Below the pieces are notes generated by a model, which saw only the letters and a program-made list of their open reading frames with translations, was not told where the DNA came from and made no database searches. The position numbers and the translations under genes are program-made. This document shows positions 42,351-50,511 of a stretch of 59,080 nt of DNA, piece after piece. Position 1 is the stretch's first letter; each line of letters opens with the position of its first letter. Origin of the DNA: Oscillospiraceae bacterium (lineage in GTDB: Bacteria > Bacillota > Clostridia > UBA1381). The DNA lies in NCBI GenBank assembly GCA_015068545.1, contig SVKH01000001.1, positions 1 through 59,080 of the forward strand, read 5' to 3'.

Positions 42351-43797
42351 GGAGTTTTTCTCCTCGGTAAAATTCAGTATGATGGCAACTTATGTTGCGG
42401 TTATACTTGTGGCAATGTCCTTGCTGAGTACATACATTCTGAGTATGCTGTCGGAAAATTTGTATGCTACCGCAAGGGTGGATATGTTTGCTAAAGCGAA
42501 CATTATTTCGGATACAGTGATAACTGTCATGGACGATAATATAGAGTCAGTCCGCGGTAGTATAAATCAGATTCTTTCCGGCAGTAATATGCGTGGAATA
42601 GTGGTAAAGCCGGACTACCGTGTAAGCTTCGATACCAGTGAAGATTCGGACTTGGTGGGAAAAATCATCATGCGTGAAGCTATAAATAAATGCGTAAAAG
42701 ACGGAGAACAGGCGTATGCTGTTACCGAAGGAAGCAACGACTTTAAAATGATGTCGGTAGCCGTCCCTATGAAAAGGGGCGAAAGATTATTGGGAATAGT
42801 GTATATGGTAGAGTCTCTTGAAAAGGTGGATACTACCATTGATACAGTACGCAAAAATATGATTATGTTCGCGGCTATTGTATGTATTTTGGTTGCACTT
42901 ATGAGCTTTGTGCTTTCCCATATGACCACAGCTCCTCTTGACAACTTCACTGCAATAGCAAAGGAAATTTCAAAAGGAAATTTCGGAGTTAAGGCAAAGG
43001 AAAAGGGCAGACATGAGCTTGTTGAGATGGCAAAAGCCATGAACTATATGTCGGCGCAGCTTTCCGGTAATGAAGAAAACCGTAAAAAATTCGTATCCGA
43101 TGTATCCCATGAGCTAAAAACTCCTCTTGCTACTATTAAGCTTATTTGTGACAGTATAGTGTCAACCGAAAATCCTGATCCGGAAATGATACAGGAGTTT
43201 CTGGGCGATTTAAGTGACGAAGTAGACCGACTTACAAGAATTGTGGAGCGTCTTTTGACTCTTACAAAGATGGACCAAAACCAAAATAAAGCAAAGACAG
43301 AGCCTGTGGATTTTATAGTAATGCTGAACGCAGTTATCCGTAAGCTGATACCAAACAGCGAGGCAAAGGATATAGTGCTGTATTCTGAATTTAATGCAGA
43401 AAGCCTTACTCCTATGATGCTGGATTACGACAAGATATGGGAAGCTATATACAATATTGTGGATAATGCCATAAAGTATACCCCGCAGGGAGGATTTGTA
43501 AAGCTAGGACTTGACTTAGAGCCTGGGAAGGTAGTGGTGAAGGTAGAGGATAATGGCCCCGGAATACCGGAGGGAGAACAGGAAAAAATATTTGAAAGAT
43601 TCTACCGCCTAGATGATTCCCGTGCACGAGATACCGGAGGAACAGGATTGGGACTGGCTATCTCAAAGGAGGCTGTACTACTGCATGGAGGTACCATAAC
43701 AGCAGGAAACCTGCCATCAGGTGGCAGTGTGTTCACTATTACTCTGCCGTATGAAGATGGCAATGCGGACAATAAAGAGGAAAGGAAGATTGTATGA
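42322..43797 (+). CDS. sensor histidine kinase
   Basis: A 491-aa kinase. It has two membrane helices (about 20-42 and 170-190), an extracellular sensor domain between them, HAMP, the phospho-acceptor His in SDVSHELKTPLATIKL, and ATPase boxes DNAIKYTPQGG, VEDNGPGIP and GGTGLGLAISK. The start is uncertain: TTG at 42322 overlaps the regulator by 29 bp and lacks a clean ribosome site; ATG at 42379 is the alternative. It partners the preceding regulator. Confidence 0.9.
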   Translation: MLDITINKIKEFFSSVKFSMMATYVAVILVAMSLLSTYILSMLSENLYATARVDMFAKANIISDTVITVMDDNIESVRGSINQILSGSNMRGIVVKPDYRVSFDTSEDSDLVGKIIMREAINKCVKDGEQAYAVTEGSNDFKMMSVAVPMKRGERLLGIVYMVESLEKVDTTIDTVRKNMIMFAAIVCILVALMSFVLSHMTTAPLDNFTAIAKEISKGNFGVKAKEKGRHELVEMAKAMNYMSAQLSGNEENRKKFVSDVSHELKTPLATIKLICDSIVSTENPDPEMIQEFLGDLSDEVDRLTRIVERLLTLTKMDQNQNKAKTEPVDFIVMLNAVIRKLIPNSEAKDIVLYSEFNAESLTPMMLDYDKIWEAIYNIVDNAIKYTPQGGFVKLGLDLEPGKVVVKVEDNGPGIPEGEQEKIFERFYRLDDSRARDTGGTGLGLAISKEAVLLHGGTITAGNLPSGGSVFTITLPYEDGNADNKEERKIV

Positions 43798-44693
43798 GAA
43801 AATCTCACATAATTACAGTAATAATATTAGTTGTTCTTGCTGTGGCAACAAGTCTTCTTACTCTTACCGAAAAGGAAGAAACGCAGAGTGTTATGAATAC
43901 AGCACTGTATTTTTTCAGCAGCGATAAGTCAACCATAGTGGAAACCGAGAAGGAAATATCATACGAGAGTAGAGAAGATCTTTTTCAAAAAACTGCTCAG
44001 GAGCTTTTAAAAGGTCCATCGGGAAAAAAGTATAATCCTATCATGGATAAGGGTATAAAGATAAACAGCCTTTCCTATAAAGACAGAGTTATGAGTATAG
44101 ATTTTTCCGAGGAGTATAAGAAGGAAACTATTCTGACTACCTATGCTGTGGTGAAGACCATGTCGCAGTTTTCGGATGTGGAAAAGGTACTGGTGACGTC
44201 AGAAGGTATGAACATAATTCCCGGTGACGGTATGCTTTCCGGCGAAGAGATTAACTTGGAATCCGATGATGATTGTTCTACCGGTATGAATCTGTACTAT
44301 GCCAACAAGGAAAAGGATAAACTGGTTCGGGAGTACCGAAAGATAAACATAGACGATACTCAGCCTGTGGAAAGATATATTGTAAATGAGCTTATAAAAG
44401 GACCAAAAAATGAGAATAATCAGGGACTGCTTTCTACCGAAACCGGTGTGATTTCGGTGGAGACAACAGATGGTACCTGCTATGTGAACTTTAAAAAGGA
44501 CTTTATAAGCAAGAATACATCATCGTCAAATATAGAGGCATTGATAGTATACTCTTTGGTAAATTCCCTTACCGAAAGAGAGCATATAAAAAACGTCCAG
44601 TTTCTGATAGAAGGAAAGAAGACGGAGCAATTTGGAAATATGGATATTTCCAGACTTTATTACCGTGACGACACTTATATTGAAACATATTAA
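43794..44693 (+). CDS. GerMN-domain membrane-anchored protein
   Basis: A 299-aa protein with an N-terminal membrane helix and two GerMN repeats, at about 60-145 (AQELLKGPSG, VMSIDFSEEY) and 185-285 (VNELIKGPKN, CYVNFKKDF). GerMN occurs in spore germination protein GerM and in LpqB beside two-component systems. The ATG overlaps the kinase stop by four bases (ATGA), so it is probably an accessory of the sensor. Confidence 0.85.
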   Translation: MRKSHIITVIILVVLAVATSLLTLTEKEETQSVMNTALYFFSSDKSTIVETEKEISYESREDLFQKTAQELLKGPSGKKYNPIMDKGIKINSLSYKDRVMSIDFSEEYKKETILTTYAVVKTMSQFSDVEKVLVTSEGMNIIPGDGMLSGEEINLESDDDCSTGMNLYYANKEKDKLVREYRKINIDDTQPVERYIVNELIKGPKNENNQGLLSTETGVISVETTDGTCYVNFKKDFISKNTSSSNIEALIVYSLVNSLTEREHIKNVQFLIEGKKTEQFGNMDISRLYYRDDTYIETY

Positions 44694-44696
44694 GGG

Positions 44697-44752
44697 AACC
44701 GACCATGTTAGCCTGTGTAAATTGCAAAAAGTAGGCTGGATGGTCGGTTTTT
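44697..44752 (+). terminator. terminator of the comEA-RR-HK-GerMN operon
   Basis: AACCGACCAT and ATGGTCGGTT form the outer stem with inner AGCCT/AGGCT, followed by T5. Confidence 0.88.
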
Positions 44753-44838
44753 GCGTAGAAAAATCAAATAAAAAAGCAAGGCAGATTTGGTTTTCCTTGT
44801 AAAGCCGCAAATTATCCGAACATATTTAGAGAAAAAGG

Positions 44839-44867
44839 TTGAAATAAGGTTTTAAGTGTGTTATAAT
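44839..44867 (+). promoter_or_regulatory. promoter of the thiW leader
   Basis: TTGAAA (44839-44844), 17 bp, TATAAT (44862-44867). The transcript would begin at the palindrome array and include the TPP aptamer about 230 nt downstream. Confidence 0.65.
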
Positions 44868-45046
44868 GAGCTTGCAAAGCAAACTCAATGAATTGCCTTT
44901 GGCATGAATTGAAAATTTGAATTTTCATGAATTGAGCCTTACGGCTCATGAATTGCACTAAAGTGCATTAAAGGCAATTCAATTCATGGAGTAAAGCGAG
45001 AATTCACGGCTTTAGCCAATTCATGACAACGAAGGTATCAATTCAT
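44868..45046 (+). repeat. array of short palindromes separated by ATGAATT/AATTCAT
   Basis: Palindromes GCC-TTT-GGC (44895), GAAAATT-TG-AATTTTC (44911), GAGCC-TTAC-GGCTC (44934) and GCACT-AA-AGTGC (44955) are separated by four exact ATGAATT spacers (44888, 44904, 44927, 44948). The spacer then flips to AATTCAT (44981, 45018, 45040). TGAATTGCCTTT and AAAGGCAATTCA (44889-44900, 44970-44981) close an outer stem. The RNA would be a multi-branched structure. Confidence 0.75.
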
Positions 45047-45105
45047 TAAAAACAAGGTGTATCTTTTCTATCACCTAAATGTATAATTTTCTTAACTTAA
45101 TAAAA

Positions 45106-45184
45106 TTGGGAGCTTGTATACAGGCTGAGAGGAAGGTGTGACCTTCGACCGAGAACCTGATTTGGATAATGCCAACGTAGGGAT
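45106..45184 (+). ncRNA. TPP riboswitch (THI box) upstream of thiW
   Basis: Conserved core: GGGAGC, GGCTGAGAGG, GACC, ACCTGAT and GGATAATGCC followed by CGTAGGGA. It senses thiamine pyrophosphate and controls the terminator at 45223-45252. Confidence 0.95.
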
Positions 45185-45222
45185 GCCTAAACGAAGTTTT
45201 TAGGAATATCGAAGTGTATATT

Positions 45223-45252
45223 AGAAGTTACCAAATCGGTAGCTTCTTTTTT
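45223..45252 (+). terminator. riboswitch-controlled terminator
   Basis: AGAAGTTACC pairs with GGTAGCTTCT (one G-U), followed by T6. Confidence 0.8.
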
Positions 45253-45330
45253 GTTGTAAAGGAGGTGGAATGCAATCCGAAGGAATCGGACGGATAACTG
45301 GCGAGCGTCTTTTGTCTTGTATTTTGCGAT

Positions 45331-45406
45331 GGGAACCCGTGTTTCGGGGTGAGAGGAGAAAACTGATTCTCGACCGAGCAAGGCGTATGCCTTGTATAAT
45401 AACAAG
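45331..45406 (+). ncRNA. second TPP-aptamer-like sequence, 5' half only
   Basis: GGGAACCCGTGTTTCGGGG-TGAGAGG then TCGACCGAG follows the order and spacing of the first half of the two real TPP aptamers here. The pyrophosphate-binding half is not standard: AAGGC-GTA-TGCCTT and CTTG-TATAATAA-CAAG stand where GGATAATGCC is expected. It ends 5 bases before the thiW ribosome site. May be a decayed tandem aptamer or a translation-control variant. Confidence 0.4.
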
Positions 45407-45422
45407 AAAAGAGGAAATAAAA

Positions 45423-46136
45423 ATGAAAAAAAACTTACTAAAAATGATTGTACTGTCCATGTTTGTTGCTATTGGAGTTGTAATATCTCCAATACTAAGG
45501 GTTGAAGGTATGTGCCCAATGGCGCATTTTATCAACATTGTATGCTCTGTTTTTTTAGGACCGTGGTACTCGCTTTTGTGTGCAACCTTAATAGGTATCA
45601 TCCGCATGATAACAATGGGGATACCGCCTATTGCTCTAACCGGAGCCATATTCGGCGCATTTCTATCCGGAGTTTTTTATCGTATGTCAAAGGGTAGGAT
45701 TATATTTGCAGTATTGGGAGAGATTATAGGCACAGGATTTGTGGGAGCTATTGCATCATATCCGGTCATGAGCTTTATATGGGGAAAGGAAGGACTTAGC
45801 TGGCTTTTCTATGTACCATCATTTGTATGTGGAACACTTATCGGTGGAAGCATAGCCTATGTGTTTTTGCGTAAACTCACCGATAACGGAATGCTGGTTC
45901 AAATACAGAATAAACTGGCATCGCCTAGTTATAATGATAAAAGCAGTTTACTTTCGAATACTTTAGTAATTGCTGCTTTTGGAGCAATACTTTTTGTAGT
46001 AATTGAGGTGGCAACGGATGTGTTCAAGATTGAGTCACCTGTGGTGGATTGTTTATCGTATGCTGTTCTTCTGGCTTGTATTTTTGCATCAGGAGTGTAC
46101 TATATTTTCAAGAAGGTGAAAAAGAATGATAAATAG
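45423..46136 (+). CDS. thiW: ECF thiamine-precursor S component ThiW
   Basis: A 237-aa membrane protein with about six helices, matching the ThiW family (GMCPMAHFINIVCSVFLGP, PIALTGAIFGAFLSG). It is the substrate-binding subunit of an energy-coupling factor transporter thought to import a thiazole precursor; the shared ECF module is outside this window. The ATG at 45423 follows GAGGAAATAAAA. The same frame is open to an ATG at 45270 behind AAAGGAGGT, which would add 51 non-hydrophobic residues. Ends in TAG, overlapping thiM by 11 bp. Confidence 0.88.
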   Translation: MKKNLLKMIVLSMFVAIGVVISPILRVEGMCPMAHFINIVCSVFLGPWYSLLCATLIGIIRMITMGIPPIALTGAIFGAFLSGVFYRMSKGRIIFAVLGEIIGTGFVGAIASYPVMSFIWGKEGLSWLFYVPSFVCGTLIGGSIAYVFLRKLTDNGMLVQIQNKLASPSYNDKSSLLSNTLVIAAFGAILFVVIEVATDVFKIESPVVDCLSYAVLLACIFASGVYYIFKKVKKNDK

Positions 46137-46926
46137 AATTTGTGATATTCGGGAGAAGGTGAGATTAAAAAAACCACTCATTCATTGTATTACAAATCCG
46201 ATCTCCATAAACCAATGTGCAAATGCCATACTGTCAGTTGGTGCAAAGCCTATAATGGCGGAGCATCCGATGGAAGTGCATGAAATAACTGCTACGGCAG
46301 ATGCCTTGATGCTAAATATTGGGAACATCACAGATGCAAGGCTGGAATCTATTAGGATATCCCTTGAAACTGCAAAGGAAAAGGATATTCCAGTTTTATT
46401 GGACGTTGTTGGCATTGCTTGTTCCGGATTCAGGCGCAGATACATAATGGATTTACTATCCTTAGCAATGCCTGATGTGATAAAGGGGAATTATTCGGAG
46501 ATTATGGCGCTTTGTAATGTTGATTATTCTTCTTCTGGAGTTGATGCAGAGCCGGGCATTGGTGTTGGGTGCATTACAAAAGCTGTATCTGAGCTTGCTA
46601 CAAGGTCCGGAGGAATTATACTTGCCACCGGTCAAACAGATATCATAACAGACGGCAAAACAACTGTATATGTCAAAAACGGAACATATCAGCTTGCAAC
46701 AGTTACCGGAACAGGATGTATGCTGGGGAGTTTATGCTCTGCTTTTATGACCTCTGCTGTGCCTATGGATGCGGTAGTGTCAGCCTGTGTGTATTTTGGC
46801 ATATGTGGCGAACTGGCGAGAACAAATTCAGGTAACGGCAGTTTTATGGTAAACCTGATGGACAGGATGACAATCCTTAAAAATGATGAAATAGCAAGGT
46901 ATATGAATGTGGAGGAATTAAAATGA
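46126..46926 (+). CDS. thiM: hydroxyethylthiazole kinase
   Basis: A 266-aa ribokinase-like ThiM. Motifs: PLIHCITNPISINQCANAIL, substrate-site AKPIMAEHP, and ATP-site TVTGTGCMLGSLCSAF. It phosphorylates thiazole alcohol for thiamine salvage, the expected use for what ThiW imports. It overlaps thiW and thiE. Confidence 0.95.
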   Translation: MINRICDIREKVRLKKPLIHCITNPISINQCANAILSVGAKPIMAEHPMEVHEITATADALMLNIGNITDARLESIRISLETAKEKDIPVLLDVVGIACSGFRRRYIMDLLSLAMPDVIKGNYSEIMALCNVDYSSSGVDAEPGIGVGCITKAVSELATRSGGIILATGQTDIITDGKTTVYVKNGTYQLATVTGTGCMLGSLCSAFMTSAVPMDAVVSACVYFGICGELARTNSGNGSFMVNLMDRMTILKNDEIARYMNVEELK

Positions 46927-47573
46927 AAGATTTAGATACACGGTTATATTTTATAACCGATAGCTCCGATTTCTCAGAGGAAGAATTTTTGTATCGTGTA
47001 GAGGAAGGCATATTAGGAGGTGCAACAATACTTCAACTTCGTGAAAAGGAAAAAACTACAAGAGAATACATAGATATTGCAAGTAAAGTTCATAAGATAA
47101 CAAAAAAGTACAATGTTCCCCTTATTATAGATGACAGAGTGGATGTGGCACTTGCAATAGACGCGGAGGGAGTCCATGTGGGAAAATGTGATATGCCTGT
47201 TTCTATGGCAAGAAAACTGATGGGCGAAGATAAAATCATTGGAGCAACTGCGAAAACTGTCCCTCAGGCAAAAGAGGCATATTCCATGGGAGCCGACTAT
47301 TTAGGAGTTGGTGCGATTTATCCTACAACAACCAAGGTTAAGACTGTGCTGACCTCTGTTGAAACATTAAGGGAAATTTGCGGTAGTGTTCCTATTCCGG
47401 TTAATGCTATTGGAGGACTGAATAAAGATAACATAGATATTTTAAAAGGGATTCCTATTGCCGGTATTTGCGTGGTATCTGCTATTATGAAAGCGGAAAA
47501 TCCGCAAAAAGCTACTGCCCGGATTATTGAAAGGATAAAGGAGCTGGAAATGTGGAAGGATGTAAAGAGATGA
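46923..47573 (+). CDS. thiE: thiamine-phosphate synthase
   Basis: A 216-aa TIM-barrel enzyme. Motifs: LYFITDS, LQLREKEKTTREYI, IDDRVDVALAIDAEGVHVG, and DYLGVGAIYPTTTK. It joins HMP-PP with thiazole phosphate. The start overlaps the thiM stop by four bases. Confidence 0.96.
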   Translation: MKDLDTRLYFITDSSDFSEEEFLYRVEEGILGGATILQLREKEKTTREYIDIASKVHKITKKYNVPLIIDDRVDVALAIDAEGVHVGKCDMPVSMARKLMGEDKIIGATAKTVPQAKEAYSMGADYLGVGAIYPTTTKVKTVLTSVETLREICGSVPIPVNAIGGLNKDNIDILKGIPIAGICVVSAIMKAENPQKATARIIERIKELEMWKDVKR

Positions 47574-48349
47574 AAAAAGCATTGACTATTGCAGGCAGTG
47601 ATTCAAGTGGTGGAGCAGGCATTCAGGCAGATATAAAAACCATGACCATGAACGGTGTATATGCCATGAGCGTAATTACAGCACTGACTGCCCAGAATAC
47701 TCTTGGAGTAAGGGCGATTTTAGATACTACTCCGGAGTTTTTAAAAGAACAGCTTGACGCGGTATTTGAAGACATATTTCCGGATAGTGTAAAAGTCGGA
47801 ATGGTGTCATCGAAGGAGCTGATAGAGGTAATAGCAGATAGGCTGGTGTATTATGATGCCAAGAATATTGTTGTAGATCCTGTAATGGTAGCTACAAGCG
47901 GTTCTGCCTTAATAAAAACCGAAGCCGTAAAAACTTTGACCTCAAGGCTGCTACCCATAGCCACGTTGGTAACTCCAAACATTCCCGAAGCAGAAATCCT
48001 GTCCGGTGAGAGAATTTATTCTAAAAATGACATGATAAAAGTGGCAAAGTGCATAGGAGATAGGTATGGGTGCAGTACTCTTTTAAAAGGAGGCCATAGC
48101 GTTAATGACGCAAATGACCTTTTATATGAAAAGGGAGAAATAATATGGTTTGAAGGAAAGCGGATAGAAAATCCTAATACTCATGGAACTGGCTGTACTT
48201 TATCCTCTGCAATTGCGTCAAATCTGGCAAAGGGACTGAGCCTTGCAGAATCGGTAAAAATCGCAAAGGAATACATAACACAAGCTCTTGCGTATGGTCT
48301 TGACCTCGGCAGAGGTTCAGGGCCTATAAATCATGCCTTTAGTTTGTGA
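47570..48349 (+). CDS. thiD: hydroxymethylpyrimidine/phosphomethylpyrimidine kinase
   Basis: A 259-aa ribokinase-family enzyme. TIAGSDSSGGAGIQADIKT is the N-terminal signature and THGTGCTLSSAIA the ATP/anion-hole motif. It makes HMP-PP for ThiE. The ATG overlaps the thiE TGA (ATGA); the frame extends six codons upstream to a GTG. The operon has no thiC, thiG or thiS, so it is built for salvage rather than full synthesis. Confidence 0.95.
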   Translation: MKKALTIAGSDSSGGAGIQADIKTMTMNGVYAMSVITALTAQNTLGVRAILDTTPEFLKEQLDAVFEDIFPDSVKVGMVSSKELIEVIADRLVYYDAKNIVVDPVMVATSGSALIKTEAVKTLTSRLLPIATLVTPNIPEAEILSGERIYSKNDMIKVAKCIGDRYGCSTLLKGGHSVNDANDLLYEKGEIIWFEGKRIENPNTHGTGCTLSSAIASNLAKGLSLAESVKIAKEYITQALAYGLDLGRGSGPINHAFSL

Positions 48350-48659
48350 TAGGGTATGCTCTAAAGAACATTTAAGGGGCTATGTATCTAAAAAGAGGGA
48401 AATGTCATAAGGACTCACATTTTAACTGCATCAATTAGTACTGTATGTGCTAAGTTGGTGCAGTTATTTTTTGCTTTATAGGAAACTGCGTTCCCATAAA
48501 GCAAAAAATAATTATACTGCCGTGCAATTTTTTTTGAAAAGCTTTAGCTTTTCAAAAATGCACATGGCATAAGAAAAGCAAAGTTGCTTCGACCTTCCGC
48601 CGTAGGCGGTGCAGCGAAGCTGCTTTTCTCATTAAACAGTTGATAGCGTACTATTTATT
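48350..48659 (+). repeat. run of four strong hairpins after the thi operon
   Basis: No ORF. Hairpins: AACTGCA-CAA/TTG-TGCAGTT (48424-48465); TTATTTTTTGCTTTAT/ATAAAGCAAAAAATAA (48464-48512); GTGCA..TTTTGAAAAGC/GCTTTTCAAAA..TGCAC (48522-48563); GAAAAGCA/TGCTTTTC (48573-48628) enclosing GCTTCG/CGAAGC and CCGCC-GTA-GGCGG. Any could terminate thiD transcription, but four in a row suggest a palindrome cluster or structured RNA. Confidence 0.6.
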
Positions 48660-48660
48660 A

Positions 48661-48743
48661 TCTATTTAGAAAAAAATCTAAATAGGTATTGACAATAAAT
48701 ATGTTAAAGTGTATAATCTATTTAGAAATATTTCTAAATAGAT
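48661..48743 (+). promoter_or_regulatory. sdpR-sdpI promoter with two operators
   Basis: TTGACA (48689-48694), 17 bp, TATAAT (48712-48717). CTATTTAGA..TCTAAATAG inverted repeats sit upstream of the -35 (48662-48685) and over the start site (48717-48743). The shared half-site and placement indicate autorepression by the ArsR-type protein. Confidence 0.88.
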
Positions 48744-48761
48744 TGCGAAGGAGTGATGCAA

Positions 48762-49028
48762 GTGGGGATGAATGAAACTTTAAAGGCTATATCTGATCCG
48801 GTAAGGCGAGATATACTGTCTATGCTGAAAAATGGCAAAAAATCAGCAGGGGAGATAGGTGAGCAATTTAACCTAACAGGAGCAACAGTTTCCTACCACC
48901 TGTCAAAACTAAAAAAGGCTGACCTTATTGCTGAGCGAAAGTACAAGAATTTTATATATTACGAGCTGAATACTTCTGTGTTTGAAGATGTGCTTACATG
49001 GATTTATGCTTTAGGAGGGAATGATTGA
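48762..49028 (+). CDS. sdpR: ArsR-family autorepressor, SdpR-like
   Basis: An 88-aa winged-helix repressor (LKAISDPVRRDILSMLKNGK, GATVSYHLSKLKKADLI). It lacks ArsR metal-binding CxC motifs, as SdpR does. GTG at 48762 is eight bases from AAGGAG; ATG at 48768 would give the more usual MNETLKAISDP and is the alternative. It is cotranscribed with the SdpI-like gene. Confidence 0.88.
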   Translation: MGMNETLKAISDPVRRDILSMLKNGKKSAGEIGEQFNLTGATVSYHLSKLKKADLIAERKYKNFIYYELNTSVFEDVLTWIYALGGND

Positions 49029-49642
49029 TGAAATTTTTTAAATGGAAAATATTTTTAATTACCGCTGTTGTGTGTCTGCTGCCTATATTACTTGGAGTAT
49101 CACTTTGGAGTAGGCTTCCCGACGCTATGGCAATTCATTTTAATGTTTACGGCGAAGCGGATAACTTTGCTTCTAAGGGGTTCGTGGTGTTTGTGCTTCC
49201 GGTTTTGATGGTGGTGCTTCAGGGCTTCTGCTGTTTTATAAATGATATAAATGCAGAAAAAAACGGAGAGAGAAAAAAGCTTGAGAGGGTAACAAAGTGG
49301 ATTATTCCGGTTATGACTATGATTTTGCAGGTAGTGACGTTGGGCTACGGACTGGGATGGAATTTAGATATTAGGAGAATAGTAACCTTTATTGTTGGTT
49401 CTATTTTTCTTGTAATAGGTAATTATATGCCAAAGTTTGATTATATTAAGAATTTCGATGTTGATACCGAAAAGGTAAGAAAAATCAATAGATTTATAGG
49501 ATACGAAACAATCTGTATGGGACTAGTATTTTTCATTAGCTTGTTTCTGCCGCCAATCAGCACAGTTATCTGCCTTATTCTGCTGATACCGTACAGTATA
49601 GTAGGTGCCGTCTACGGAATAATTACAGCCAGAAAGCAGTAG
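49028..49642 (+). CDS. sdpI: SdpI-family (DUF1648) membrane immunity/sensor protein
   Basis: A 204-aa membrane protein with about six helices. The DUF1648 segment reads LPDAMAIHFNVYGEADNFAS. In Bacillus, SdpI protects against the SdpC toxin and sequesters SdpR at the membrane; here no toxin gene is adjacent. The ATG shares one base with the sdpR stop (TGATG), behind GGAGGG. Ends in TAG. Confidence 0.88.
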   Translation: MKFFKWKIFLITAVVCLLPILLGVSLWSRLPDAMAIHFNVYGEADNFASKGFVVFVLPVLMVVLQGFCCFINDINAEKNGERKKLERVTKWIIPVMTMILQVVTLGYGLGWNLDIRRIVTFIVGSIFLVIGNYMPKFDYIKNFDVDTEKVRKINRFIGYETICMGLVFFISLFLPPISTVICLILLIPYSIVGAVYGIITARKQ

Positions 49643-49656
49643 ATTATGTATTTTTA

Positions 49657-49690
49657 AGGGATGTTGTTTTTTAGATAACATCCTTTTTTT
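49657..49690 (+). terminator. terminator of sdpRI
   Basis: GGATGTT (49659-49665) pairs with AACATCC (49677-49683), followed by T7. Confidence 0.85.
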
Positions 49691-49797
49691 ATGCAAATTA
49701 CTACTTTTGTTTTGTGATTTTCGGAATAACTAAATTGTGTTCCTATGCCCGCAGGTGTAGATGTATGTCTTAATTTGTAAATTATCTGTTAAAATTA

Positions 49798-49826
49798 TTG
49801 CAAGATATTCCGTAATGTGATATAAT
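49798..49826 (+). promoter_or_regulatory. promoter of the membrane protein/sigma factor pair
   Basis: TTGCAA (49798-49803), 17 bp, TATAAT (49821-49826). Confidence 0.65.
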
Positions 49827-49877
49827 TCTCTAATAAGTACAAGATTTTGCGGTTTGATTTATCGGAGGGATAGATAC

Positions 49878-50507
49878 ATGGAAGTATATGGCGAAAAGCC
49901 AAAGCTGTTTACAAAGGAATGGTGGGATAATTATTTCTACTATTACAAGGTTCATACCATAGTAGCCATAGTGGCTTGTTTTGTCATTGGGTACATCGTT
50001 TATACCGATCTTAACGCAACAAAATACGATTTATCCATAGACTATATTGCAGAAATGGGAATTACTACCGAGCAATGTGAGCTGATTGAACAGCTTGCTG
50101 CGGAAAATATTGACGATGTAACGGGTAATGAAATTTGTGATGCTTATGTGATGATGCTGAATATGGGAGAATCAAATGATATTCAGTATGCGCAGGCTAT
50201 GCAGGTGAAATTCATGACGGAGCAGGCATATTCCGAAGCTTTCGTCTTCATTATGTCCAAGCAGTATGCGGATATGATGTGCGAAAGCGGAATGTTTGAG
50301 GAAGCTTCCGTTTGGAGTGGAGCAGATGAAGAAGGAGAATGTGTAAGCTTGGTAGGTTGCAAAGCTTTTGAAGGCTCCGGCATACCTGTTGACGACCTAT
50401 ATCTGGCTGTTAGAAAGCTACGAGAAGAAGAAACAGATGACGAAGAACAAATTGCAAAGTACGAAAACGGTAAGAAATTTGCAAAGTATTTGATTGATGA
50501 GAGGTGA
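49878..50507 (+). CDS. single-pass membrane protein of unknown function beside a sigma factor
   Basis: A 209-aa protein: about 25 cytoplasmic residues rich in aromatics (LFTKEWWDNYFYYYK), one membrane helix (TIVAIVACFVIGYIVY), then an acidic extracellular domain of about 160 residues. No family recognised. The ATG at 49878 follows GGAGGG; an upstream TTG is open but has no ribosome site. Its stop overlaps the ribosome site of the sigma factor, so it may be a regulator of that sigma factor. Confidence 0.75.
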   Translation: MEVYGEKPKLFTKEWWDNYFYYYKVHTIVAIVACFVIGYIVYTDLNATKYDLSIDYIAEMGITTEQCELIEQLAAENIDDVTGNEICDAYVMMLNMGESNDIQYAQAMQVKFMTEQAYSEAFVFIMSKQYADMMCESGMFEEASVWSGADEEGECVSLVGCKAFEGSGIPVDDLYLAVRKLREEETDDEEQIAKYENGKKFAKYLIDER

Positions 50508-50511
50508 GACT

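Noticed and set aside
44888..45046. Evenly spaced ATGAATT units as a mini-CRISPR
   Set aside because: The repeats are 7 bp and the spacers are palindromes; they flip orientation midway.
28957..49642. Genome-wide recoding of TAG
   Set aside because: HAD-IIB, rsmI, trkH, thiW and sdpI all end naturally in TAG at the expected C-terminus, so the host uses TAG as stop.
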